Shown here one piece after another: positions 1 to 5,615 of a DNA stretch of 8,959 bases. The notes beneath the pieces are model-generated. The model did not search any database. It worked only from the letters and a program-made list of their open reading frames with translations, and was not told the origin of the DNA. The stretch's first letter is position 1, and each line of letters opens with the position of its first letter. The stretch is from JBLHLB01 sp047618505 (lineage in GTDB: Bacteria > Planctomycetota > UBA1135 > GCA-002686595). The translations under genes were made by a program, and so were the position numbers. The DNA is taken from assembly GCA_047618505.1 (NCBI GenBank), contig JBLHLB010000156.1, positions 1 to 8,959 of the forward strand, in the 5' to 3' direction.

Positions 1-1156
1 GGCAGAGGTCTCGATGAGCGGGCAATTCGAGGGCGCTCTCCATTACAGGTACATCTATGCCACGGGGGAGTTGATCCCGGAGGCACTTGGGGGGAGCCCC
101 AATAGTCCCTTGAGCTGTGGCGATTTTGTCATCAACGCCCTTTTGAATCTGGATGCCAGCACGCGCTACATCGACGGCGCGACCATCAATGACCAACGCG
201 AGTACATCGACTGGGGCAACATCTCAAAGGAAACGACGAGCGACATCGTTTCGGAGTTCGTGATCGGCTACTCGACCCTAGACCTCGATCCTTCCCTGGG
301 CGGACCCGGGGGATCTCTTTCGATCGCATTCTATGAAGGCTACGAGGGGCCCTGCGACGTCGGGTTGGGGGCAGCCGTGAACGAGGTTGCGGTCTTCGAG
401 ATGAGTGGTTTGCCGGGGTATGACGGAACGGGTCTCCCCCGCGGCTACTTCCTGACGATCGACCTTCGCGGTGGTTCTGAATTCGTGCTGCCCGAGGGCC
501 CCTTCGGTTTCGGTCAGCGCTACGACCAAGTCAACAAGCCCACCACAAGCGGCCTAGTGCAGAGCTTCGCTGGGTCGCCCGACGGCGACATGTTCAATCC
601 TGACGGCAACGGAATGGTCACGGGATTGGATCTCTTTCAGCCTGATGCGGCTACGGGGCTTTGTCAGGGGTCCTTCGTCGTCGGTTTTGACAACAACAAC
701 GGGCTGCCCGTCGGTTCCCACTATCTCCTGTTGCGTAAGGTGAACGCCGAAGCTGGAAACCCCGCCTCGGCCTTCGTGCGCAACGACGCGGGGAACCAGA
801 ATCCCAGCATCCTCTTCGCCGGGGGAGTGCCGATCATCGGTGAGGACTTCAGCTTGATCGCTGTCTCAGCCGGCAGCGGGGAATTGGGAGTGTTCCTCTT
901 TGGGTTCGCAACCGCGGCGGAGTTGGCGCTTCCCTTCGGGACACTGCTGGTTGACATTACCGATCCCGGCGGCGAACTGCTCGGCCCGGCTGGCCTCGGT
1001 GGACAGCACCCCTACACGGCCGGTTTCGCAGCAGTCAGTACGACCCTGCCGATTGACCTGAACCTTTGTGGGCTCAACCTTTCCGTGCAGGCGGTTCAGT
1101 ACGGATCTCAGCTACAGCTGACGAATGCCGTTGACCTGCAGCTAGGCGTGTATTGA
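1..1156 (+). CDS. Secreted protein, 5'-truncated, with shared C-terminal beta domain
   Basis: The frame is open to the left edge (codons run from base 2), so the ATG at 14 is probably internal and the N-terminus, including any signal peptide, is missing. 380 residues follow that ATG. I do not recognise the N-terminal ~245 residues: they are rich in Gly, Asp, Asn and aromatic residues with many short beta-type stretches and few Lys, as in extracellular beta-sandwich proteins. Residues ~250-380 look like a divergent copy of the C-terminal domain on the two tandem paralogues downstream: 'RNDAGNQNP' near its start, 'GTLLVD' in the middle, and an end 'LTNAVDLQLG' matching 'LCNALDLTLD' of the protein ending at 7949. 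No catalytic motif is seen. Likely cell-surface or secreted, function unknown. A GC hairpin six bases past the stop probably ends transcription. Coding is certain; function is not. Confidence 0.85.
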   Translation, partial: AEVSMSGQFEGALHYRYIYATGELIPEALGGSPNSPLSCGDFVINALLNLDASTRYIDGATINDQREYIDWGNISKETTSDIVSEFVIGYSTLDLDPSLGGPGGSLSIAFYEGYEGPCDVGLGAAVNEVAVFEMSGLPGYDGTGLPRGYFLTIDLRGGSEFVLPEGPFGFGQRYDQVNKPTTSGLVQSFAGSPDGDMFNPDGNGMVTGLDLFQPDAATGLCQGSFVVGFDNNNGLPVGSHYLLLRKVNAEAGNPASAFVRNDAGNQNPSILFAGGVPIIGEDFSLIAVSAGSGELGVFLFGFATAAELALPFGTLLVDITDPGGELLGPAGLGGQHPYTAGFAAVSTTLPIDLNLCGLNLSVQAVQYGSQLQLTNAVDLQLGVY

Positions 1157-1161
1157 GGTGT

Positions 1162-1179
1162 GTGCCCCTGTCGGGGCAT
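1162..1179 (+). terminator. GC hairpin just after the first gene
   Basis: TGCCCC (1163-1168), loop TGTC, GGGGCA (1173-1178) form a perfect 6-bp stem, plus a flanking G-T pair at 1162/1179. It is followed by TCCTTC, only moderately T-rich. Its place right after the stop at 1156 suggests an intrinsic terminator. It also argues against the GTG at 1160 as the start of the next gene, since that start would lie beside the hairpin. Confidence 0.5.
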
Positions 1180-1210
1180 CCTTCAACTGCAACCTAGCGA
1201 GCTCAAGACT

Positions 1211-1816
1211 GTGACAACCATCGGAATCCTCCTCTTTGAGGGCGCGGAAGAGCTCGACTTTGTCGGGCCCTGGGAAGTCTTCACTGCGACGTCTATGTTG
1301 CGAGAAGAAGCGGGTGAGAGTGGCGACACTGTCGTCACGATCTCCCAACAGGAGGGGCCGATACCCTGCGCCAAGGGGCTGCGAGTGTTGGCGGATCATA
1401 CACTCGGGAACCATCCGGCCTTGGACGTCGTTTTGATCCCCGGTGGGATGGGCACACGGCGGGAGGTGGGGAATCAAGTCCTGCTGGATTGGATCGCAGG
1501 GGTTGCCTCGACCGCGACTTGGACGACGAGCGTGTGCACCGGCTCCCTGTTATTGCATCGCTCGGGCGTTGGGAAGAACAAGCGCCTGGCGACCCACCGG
1601 GGTGCCGAGGATCTGCTCGAGTCCTTTGGCGATGTGACCGTCGTGCGCAATGCTCGTTGGGTGCGTGACGGCGATGTAGTTTCGAGCCAGGGCGTTTCGG
1701 CCGGTATTGATATGGCCCTTTGGCTCGTAGGCCAAATACACGGGGTGGAGCAGGCCAGGCGGACGCAGGAGTACATTCAGTACGATCCCGCGCCGCCCTA
1801 TCAAGCTGATGTCTAG
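1211..1816 (+). CDS. DJ-1/PfpI family protein, isonitrile-hydratase-like
   Basis: A 201-residue single-domain protein of the class-I glutamine-amidotransferase-like superfamily. The frame extends to a GTG at 1160, but family alignment by eye begins at 'TTIGILLFEGAEELDFVGPWEVF', so the GTG at 1211 is preferred; the upstream codons lie in the preceding terminator hairpin. Visible motifs: 'LDFVGPWEVF' with Asp16, 'IPGG' (76-79), and the nucleophile elbow 'TSVCTGSLLL' with Cys109, followed by 'LATHRG' with His129. The Asp/Cys pair and the VCTG-(S/A)-LLL elbow resemble isonitrile hydratases and the sensor halves of GATase1-type AraC regulators; no helix-turn-helix domain follows, so it is not a regulator of that kind. 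Probably cytosolic, no signal peptide. Substrate cannot be told; family members act on isonitriles, glyoxals or damaged proteins, and some are redox-sensitive. It converges on the peroxiredoxin gene with a 30-nt gap. Confidence 0.88.
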   Translation: MTTIGILLFEGAEELDFVGPWEVFTATSMLREEAGESGDTVVTISQQEGPIPCAKGLRVLADHTLGNHPALDVVLIPGGMGTRREVGNQVLLDWIAGVASTATWTTSVCTGSLLLHRSGVGKNKRLATHRGAEDLLESFGDVTVVRNARWVRDGDVVSSQGVSAGIDMALWLVGQIHGVEQARRTQEYIQYDPAPPYQADV

Positions 1817-1818
1817 GA

Positions 1819-1846
1819 CACGGCGAGGCTTGAGAGTCAACCCGTG
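1819..1846. terminator. Weak hairpin in the convergent gap
   Basis: CACGG (1819-1823) can pair with CCGTG (1842-1846), and within the loop TTGA-GAG-TCAA forms a second 4-bp stem. It fills the gap between two convergent stop codons, where a bidirectional terminator would sit. The stems are short and no T-tract follows on either strand, so this is tentative. Confidence 0.25.
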
Positions 1847-2380
1847 CTACTTGGCTTCGCGGATGCGTCCAGCGAGGTCGGAGCCGTGCTGCGAAACATC
1901 AACGGACTCGTCGGTCATGATGATGACTCCGCGCTCGTCGATCACGAAGGTGATGCGGTTGGCGTAGCCGCGCTTGGAGAGAACCCCGTACTTGCGCGCG
2001 ACGCTACCATCCGGATCAGAGAGCAAGGGGAAGTTGAGCCCCTGGTCCTTGTGGAACTTGGCCAGTGAGGCGACATCGTCGGTGGAGATTCCATAGACCT
2101 TGACGCCCATATCTTCGAACTCGGTCGCTGCGTCCCGCAGCGAGCAAACTTCGCGAGTTCAGCCAGGCGTTGCCGCCTTGGGGAAGAAGGCCAGGACCGT
2201 CCAGTTGGAATTGTCATCGGAGTGGTCGCCACCGAGATTTGCGGCGTGCCCTGTCTGGTCATTGACCCGGGCGGTGGGTGCCGTGTCTCCTTCGACCGGC
2301 CGAGCGGGCGGATCGTCTGTCTGGACTAGCATCGCCAGCGGGGCCGCCACCAGGGCGAGGGAAAGGAAAAGGGTGCGCAT
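1847..2380 (-). CDS. bcp: Exported selenocysteine peroxiredoxin, Bcp/PrxQ type (in-frame TGA)
   Basis: Reads as a 177-residue thiol peroxidase if the TGA at 2161-2159 is decoded as selenocysteine (Sec74). The frame is the same on both sides: 16 codons separate the TGA from the next in-frame ATG, and nothing is shifted. Upstream: a signal-peptide-like start 'MRTLFLSLALVAAPLAML', then 'VEGDTAPTARVNDQTG' and 'FFPKAATPG'. Downstream: 'TREVCSLRD', 'VYGISTDD', 'FPLLSDPDGSVARKYGV' and 'GYANRITFVID'. In Bcp/PrxQ enzymes the motif is P-x3-T-x2-C with a resolving Cys five residues later; here it is P67-x3-T71-x2-Sec74 and Cys79, so the TGA replaces exactly the peroxidatic Cys. Family role: reduction of H2O2 and organic peroxides through a Sec/Cys-disulfide cycle, with thioredoxin-like donors. 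The signal peptide implies action outside the cytoplasm. The ATG at 2380 is chosen because it begins the signal peptide; no Shine-Dalgarno sequence precedes it. The alternative is a TGC-to-TGA nonsense mutation or sequencing error, less likely given the intact rest of the gene and the hairpin after the TGA. Confidence 0.87.
2118..2159 (-). promoter_or_regulatory. Candidate bacterial SECIS element after the TGA
   Basis: In the mRNA (minus strand), a perfect 7-bp stem TCGCTGC (2143-2137) / GCAGCGA (2131-2125) closes a 5-nt loop GGGAC (2136-2132). A lower 6-bp stem AACTCG (2159-2154) / CGAGTT (2123-2118) starts on the last base of the TGA itself; between the stems lie 10 unpaired bases on the 5' side and one on the 3' side. 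The apical loop begins 22 nt after the TGA and opens with G. Known bacterial SECIS hairpins lie directly after the UGA, with a short apical loop roughly 16-37 nt downstream that has G in its first positions; this fits. Role: binding of SelB carrying Sec-tRNA at the ribosome. It lies wholly within coding sequence and must also encode the Cys79 region. Confidence 0.75.
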
Positions 2381-2417
2381 GATCTTGGGGGAAATAGGGG
2401 TGGGGGGTCGGTGAGCA

Positions 2418-2446
2418 ATATCAGGACTCAGACTAACCAGAGCCAA
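2418..2446 (-). promoter_or_regulatory. Weak sigma-70-like promoter for the peroxiredoxin
   Basis: On the minus strand TTGGCT (2446-2441) and TGATAT (2423-2418) are spaced by 17 bases, about 38 bases upstream of the ATG at 2380. Spacing is ideal but each hexamer matches the consensus at only three of six positions, so the call rests mainly on position. Confidence 0.25.
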
Positions 2447-2679
2447 CCGGTTCGCAGTCCCCGAGAGCCCGGGGCCGTGTTTGAATGCTGTTGTACCGGG
2501 GGCAGCCGTCGAACCTGAAGAAATAACCTGGTGGGCGAATCCGCCTGCAAGGGAGCCTCCCGGGAGTAGGAATGGCAGCCCTGGGCCCCTAGGGGGCCGT
2601 TTCTACAGGTGCCGGGAATGTGGAACTGGCTTGCGCCACTGTGGGCTTCTGAGCGGGGTAATCTGGAGGGAGACCAACT

Positions 2680-2707
2680 GGAACTTTCCACTGTCCGGAT
2701 CCGTCTA
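2680..2707 (+). promoter_or_regulatory. Possible ECF-sigma-type promoter
   Basis: GGAACTT (2680-2686) followed after 16 bases by GTCTA (2703-2707) resembles promoters of the RpoE-like ECF sigma group (GGAACTT - about 16 bases - TCTGA-like). It would start transcription near 2713-2716 and give a leader of roughly 110 bases for the gene at 2826. ECF specificity in the host is unknown, and such matches arise by chance. Confidence 0.35.
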
Positions 2708-2722
2708 TTTGACCACTGTCCG
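2688..2722 (+). repeat. Direct repeat CCACTGTCCG x2, possible operator
   Basis: The 10-mer CCACTGTCCG occurs at 2688-2697 and again at 2713-2722, start to start 25 bases apart. The first copy falls inside the spacer of the possible ECF-type promoter and the second at its expected start site, a typical operator arrangement. No regulator is encoded nearby. Confidence 0.35.
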
Positions 2723-2825
2723 TCCGAGCTTCGGGCACGGCCCCAGAGACCCGAAGCTGGCCAAGGTCGACCAAGACCCCAGGCCTCGAATTCGCTCCCT
2801 CATCTCACAGATTCCCTACGCACCA

Positions 2826-5165
2826 ATGCGCACTTTGAATCCCCTTACGACAGCCTTCGGTGGCCTCGTACTCGCTGGCCTGGCTACCTCTGGTATGGCA
2901 CAGGAGCAGCCGTTCAATTCTTCCCTCGTGGGCAGCTTCGACCAGGCAGGCTCCACCTACGGAGATATTTGGGCCGACGGCAACTTCGCCTACTTGGCGC
3001 GTTTCGGCCAAAACAAAGTCGATGTGGTGGACATCTCGAACCCCGCCAACCCGGTTTTGGCGAATACGATCACGGTCCCCAACCCGAATACGGCGGCTAG
3101 CGCCCAGGACGTCAAAGTGGGAGATGGCCTGCTGTTCGTGTCACTGGAGTCCGGTGGCAGCAGCGGTGTTGCGATCTACGACGTCGCCGACCCCTACAAC
3201 CCGATCCTGCGCACGCTTGTTGATCCGGAGCCGGGAAGCTTCGATAACATTCACAACACGTTCTACGACAACGGTTGGCTGTACTTGGCCAACTCGAGTG
3301 ATAACACCGTCGCGATCGTTGACCTGCGCGCCTACAACCCCGCTTCTGCGCCGGCGAACATTACCGCTTGGGACTACCGATTGACGGGAGTTGCGAGCAC
3401 CTTTGTGCACGACATCACCGTCGTTTCGGGCTACCTCTTCTGCTCGGGGTGGGACAGCCTGTACGTCTATGACGTCAGCAGCCTCGGCACCCAAGCTCCG
3501 CAGTTTGTTGAGTCCGTGCGCGGCATCAACAGTCACGCCGTCTGGGCTTCCGCTGGAGCGACCTGGGTCGTGACCACCGAAGAGCGTGAAGGTGGAGCCG
3601 CGCGTCTCTATGAAGTGTCCACCGCAGGCGGGTTCAGCTTGATCCCGCGCGATTCCTGGACACCCGCTAAGAGCAGCTCCTACAGTGCCCACAACGTCGT
3701 CATCGACGGCGACCGCGCTTACATCTCCGGCTACCAAAAGGGCGCCCTCGTGTTCGAGATCGAGCCGGCCACGAAGAGCTGGGAGTTGGTTGCCTCCTAC
3801 GACACGTCCACTTCATCACCCTCGGGGTTCTCTGGTTGCTGGGGTGTCTATCCCTATGGAGGGGCCGACCAGGTCGTGCTCTCCGACCTATCCAACGGGC
3901 TCTATGTGATCGACTTCAGCGCCCTGGAGATCGACTTCGAAAGCGCGCCCCCGCGCACCTACAGCACTCTCGGGACCACGTCTATCGACGTAAACTTCAC
4001 GGACCTTGGTACCTCGATTCTCGACACCGGATCGCCGACGCTCTTCACGAGTGTCAATGGCGCGTCCTTTACGGGAACGGCGATGGTTAATGGTGGCGGT
4101 TCCTGGTCCGCAGATCTTCCGGTCGCAAATCCCGGCGAGCGCGTTGACTTCTATGTCCAGGCTATGGACATGGGCGGAAACACGTGGAACGACCCGATCA
4201 ACGCACCTTCGGAGTTTCACACGACCTATGCCGAGAACGGTTTGACCGAGGTCCTGAGCGATGACTTCTCAGGTGCCATGGGGTGGACAGTCAGCGGTTC
4301 CGCTTCTTCCGGCCAATGGGTTCGCGTGAACCCCAATGGCACCGGTGCCGCACCCGAAGACGATGACCCCGATGGAAGCGATACCTTCTGCTACGTGACG
4401 GACAACGGTGCCCCTGGCGGCAGCGACAGCAGCGACGACGTCGACGGCGGGCCGGTCAACCTGACTTCGCCCATCATGGACTTTTCTGCGGCCGACGGCC
4501 TGGTCTCCTGGACGCGTTGGTTCTTCAACGACGATGCAGACCTCGCGGACGAGATGCTCGTTCAACTCTCCGACGACGGAGGCAGCAGCTGGGTAACGGT
4601 CAACACGATCGAAATCACAGCCGGTGGCTGGATTCGTGAGACCGTGCGCGTTTCTGACCACGTGACCCCGACGTCCCAGGTGGTCCTGCGCTTCGTTGTT
4701 GACGACAACCCCAACAACTCCCTCACCGAGGGCGGGGTTGACTCGATCCTGGCTCAGTCCTTCGACGGTGGGGGCAACGGTGGCAACGACGCCAGCGTCA
4801 CCTTCCGCAACGGAAGCGGCGTCAACCCCGCGGTCTTCTCGACCGTGACTCTGCCCATCACCGGCACCGACTGGGTGACGAGTGTAGATGCCGCCGGAGC
4901 GGGCGCTGCCGGGGGCTTGACTTTCCTGTTCTCCTATCAGAACCAACTGGGTGGCATCCCTAGCAGCTTCGGTGAGATCCTTGTGGACCTTAGCTCCGCC
5001 TATGTGGACTTCACCTTTAGCGCCGTCAGCGGCGGCACGGGCACGCACTCTTCGCCGGTTCCCAATGACCCCAGCCTGATCGGCTTTGCCTTTAGTTCAC
5101 AGGCATTTGTGAACCAGGTCAGTCTCGTCACCAACGCTCTGGACGCCATCATCGGCGACCAGTAA
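2826..5165 (+). CDS. Secreted LVIVD-repeat / choice-of-anchor-B-like beta-propeller protein (paralogue 1)
   Basis: 779 residues. Start ATG 2826 is chosen because it opens a signal peptide ('MRTLNPLTTAFGGLVLAGLA', cleavage probably after Ala25); the frame is open further upstream but looks non-coding, and no Shine-Dalgarno sequence is seen. Domains: residues ~28-372, a propeller of LVIVD-like blades ('DVVDISNPANP', 'VAIYDVADPYNP', 'VAIVDLRAYNP', 'LYVYDVSS') with blade-entry histidines His143, His195, His237 and His289 and a closing 'LSDLSNGLYVIDF'; ~378-470, a small beta domain ending in 'VDFYVQAMDMGGNTW'; ~475-645, an Asp-rich jelly-roll-like domain ('DDFSGAMGWTVSG', 'DDDPDGSDT', 'LSDDGGSSW', 'FVVDDNP') that may bind calcium; a Gly/Asn linker (~648-654); ~656-779, the C-terminal domain shared with the other secreted proteins here. 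In known LVIVD and choice-of-anchor-B proteins the propeller is extracellular and of unclear role. No catalytic residues are evident. Surface binding or structural function is inference. Confidence 0.88.
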   Translation: MRTLNPLTTAFGGLVLAGLATSGMAQEQPFNSSLVGSFDQAGSTYGDIWADGNFAYLARFGQNKVDVVDISNPANPVLANTITVPNPNTAASAQDVKVGDGLLFVSLESGGSSGVAIYDVADPYNPILRTLVDPEPGSFDNIHNTFYDNGWLYLANSSDNTVAIVDLRAYNPASAPANITAWDYRLTGVASTFVHDITVVSGYLFCSGWDSLYVYDVSSLGTQAPQFVESVRGINSHAVWASAGATWVVTTEEREGGAARLYEVSTAGGFSLIPRDSWTPAKSSSYSAHNVVIDGDRAYISGYQKGALVFEIEPATKSWELVASYDTSTSSPSGFSGCWGVYPYGGADQVVLSDLSNGLYVIDFSALEIDFESAPPRTYSTLGTTSIDVNFTDLGTSILDTGSPTLFTSVNGASFTGTAMVNGGGSWSADLPVANPGERVDFYVQAMDMGGNTWNDPINAPSEFHTTYAENGLTEVLSDDFSGAMGWTVSGSASSGQWVRVNPNGTGAAPEDDDPDGSDTFCYVTDNGAPGGSDSSDDVDGGPVNLTSPIMDFSAADGLVSWTRWFFNDDADLADEMLVQLSDDGGSSWVTVNTIEITAGGWIRETVRVSDHVTPTSQVVLRFVVDDNPNNSLTEGGVDSILAQSFDGGGNGGNDASVTFRNGSGVNPAVFSTVTLPITGTDWVTSVDAAGAGAAGGLTFLFSYQNQLGGIPSSFGEILVDLSSAYVDFTFSAVSGGTGTHSSPVPNDPSLIGFAFSSQAFVNQVSLVTNALDAIIGDQ

Positions 5166-5194
5166 AGCAGCCTCGGGTCTCGCCAAGCTCGCCT

Positions 5195-5360
5195 CTAGCA
5201 GCCCGTTGAAAAACAGCAACTCCTCGCTCGGCCCCCACAACTCGCCTGGCTGCGTTGTCGGAACCACCCGTGTAGGTACAGCTACGCGGAGAACCCGACG
5301 CCTTGCCAGGCAATTTGTGGAGACCAACCGAGAAGCTGCTGTTTTTCAACGGACTGCTAG
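5195..5360 (-). repeat. 166-bp near-complete hairpin element (MITE-like or structured RNA)
   Basis: Arms 5195-5250 and 5305-5360 are inverted copies matching at 47 of 56 positions, beginning with an identical CTAGCAG and then CCGTTGAAAAACAGC. The centre also folds: CGTGTAG (5269-5275) pairs with CTACGCG (5282-5288) around a GTACAG loop, so nearly the whole element is one hairpin. CTAG at both outer ends could be a target-site duplication or part of the repeat. Of the nine arm mismatches, seven are G-U pairs if the minus strand is transcribed and none if the plus strand is. It encodes no transposase. Short open frames crossing it on both strands are by-products of the inverted repeat. It is probably a non-autonomous mobile element or a repetitive palindrome, and may act as a transcription barrier between the two paralogues. 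Confidence 0.75.
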
Positions 5361-5615
5361 GGGTCTTGAGTTTGCGATTCCTGTAAGAGGAATGTGCGCG
5401 TCCCTAGTCGCGGCTTCCTCGGCACATTTAGAACGCTCGCTCTGCCATCGGCGAGGCGGGCGTTCTGCCTTGAAACTGGGCCGGAAGGCCCGCCTATCAC
5501 AGGGGTGAATGCGAGAGACCCTCCCCAGGGGACCCGCCTTCTCCTATCATTGTTCGCAGCTCATTCTTCCGGTCGATCGAGACCGCGGCACATCGCAATA
5601 TCCAACCCCCTCGTC
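5361..5615 (+). other. Structured leader upstream of paralogue 2
   Basis: No gene is supported here, though the downstream frame is open from 5394. A strong hairpin lies at 5431-5465: arms of 16 bases starting GAACGC and ending GCGTTC, 15 of 16 positions paired (three G-T), loop ATC. Shortly after, GGGCC (5478-5482) and GGCCC (5487-5491) enclose a GGAA tetraloop of the GNRA class. The pair could be a terminator for the upstream unit or a folded 5' leader; no T-tract follows and no known riboswitch is recognised. No convincing promoter is seen. Confidence 0.4.

Larger units (their letters stand above)
2381..2825. other. Intergenic region between divergent genes
   Basis: About 445 bases between the start of the peroxiredoxin (-) and the start of the first paralogue (+), so it must hold both promoters. 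A frame open from a TTG at 2481 joins the downstream gene, but its ~115 residues precede an obvious signal peptide, are Pro/Arg/Gly-rich and resemble nothing, so I treat it as untranslated leader. Structures seen: CCCCG/CGGGG hairpin (2459-2474), a near-palindrome GGCCCCTAGGGGGCC (2584-2598), and a 9-bp stem AGCTTCGGG (2727-2735) / CCCGAAGCT (2750-2758) with a 14-nt loop in the probable 5' leader of the downstream gene. No tRNA or recognised riboswitch was found. Confidence 0.6.

Noticed and set aside
1160..1210. Longer start (GTG 1160) for the DJ-1/PfpI gene
   Set aside because: The extra 17 residues (MCPCRGIL...) lie in the terminator-like hairpin of the preceding gene, and family similarity starts at the codons after 1211.
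1847..2446. Peroxiredoxin as a frameshifted or split pseudogene
   Set aside because: The two halves are in the same frame, separated by one TGA and 15 coding codons that read family sequence (TREVCSLRD...). The stop replaces the catalytic Cys codon and a SECIS-like hairpin follows, so recoding explains it better.
2584..2598. GGCCCCTAGGGGGCC as a terminator or operator
   Set aside because: A short near-palindrome with a 2-nt centre and one unpaired G, not near any gene end; kept only as a note in the intergenic entry.
2481..2825. N-terminal extension of paralogue 1 from a TTG at 2481
   Set aside because: It would place ~115 low-similarity, Pro/Arg/Gly-rich residues before a clear signal peptide at 2826, and it overlaps promoter-like and hairpin sequences.
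2381..2825. tRNA-Sec (selC) or another tRNA near the selenoprotein
   Set aside because: GGTTCG at 2449-2454 recalls a T-loop, but no acceptor stem, anticodon arm or CCA-end structure could be assembled.
4269..5048. Long antisense open frame opposite paralogue 1 (similar ones at 3141-3737 and 7140-7832)
   Set aside because: These mirror GC-rich coding sequence on the other strand, are Val/Arg/Gly/Asp-rich with no recognisable domain, and the plus-strand frames contain clear domains.
5097..5508. Small proteins encoded on both strands across the hairpin element
   Set aside because: The two strands give similar peptides (MKNSN/MKNSS...) only because the DNA is an inverted repeat; no start signals or family resemblance.
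5394..5615. N-terminal extension of paralogue 2
   Set aside because: It would put 74 residues before a clear signal peptide at 5616, and the stretch contains strong hairpins.
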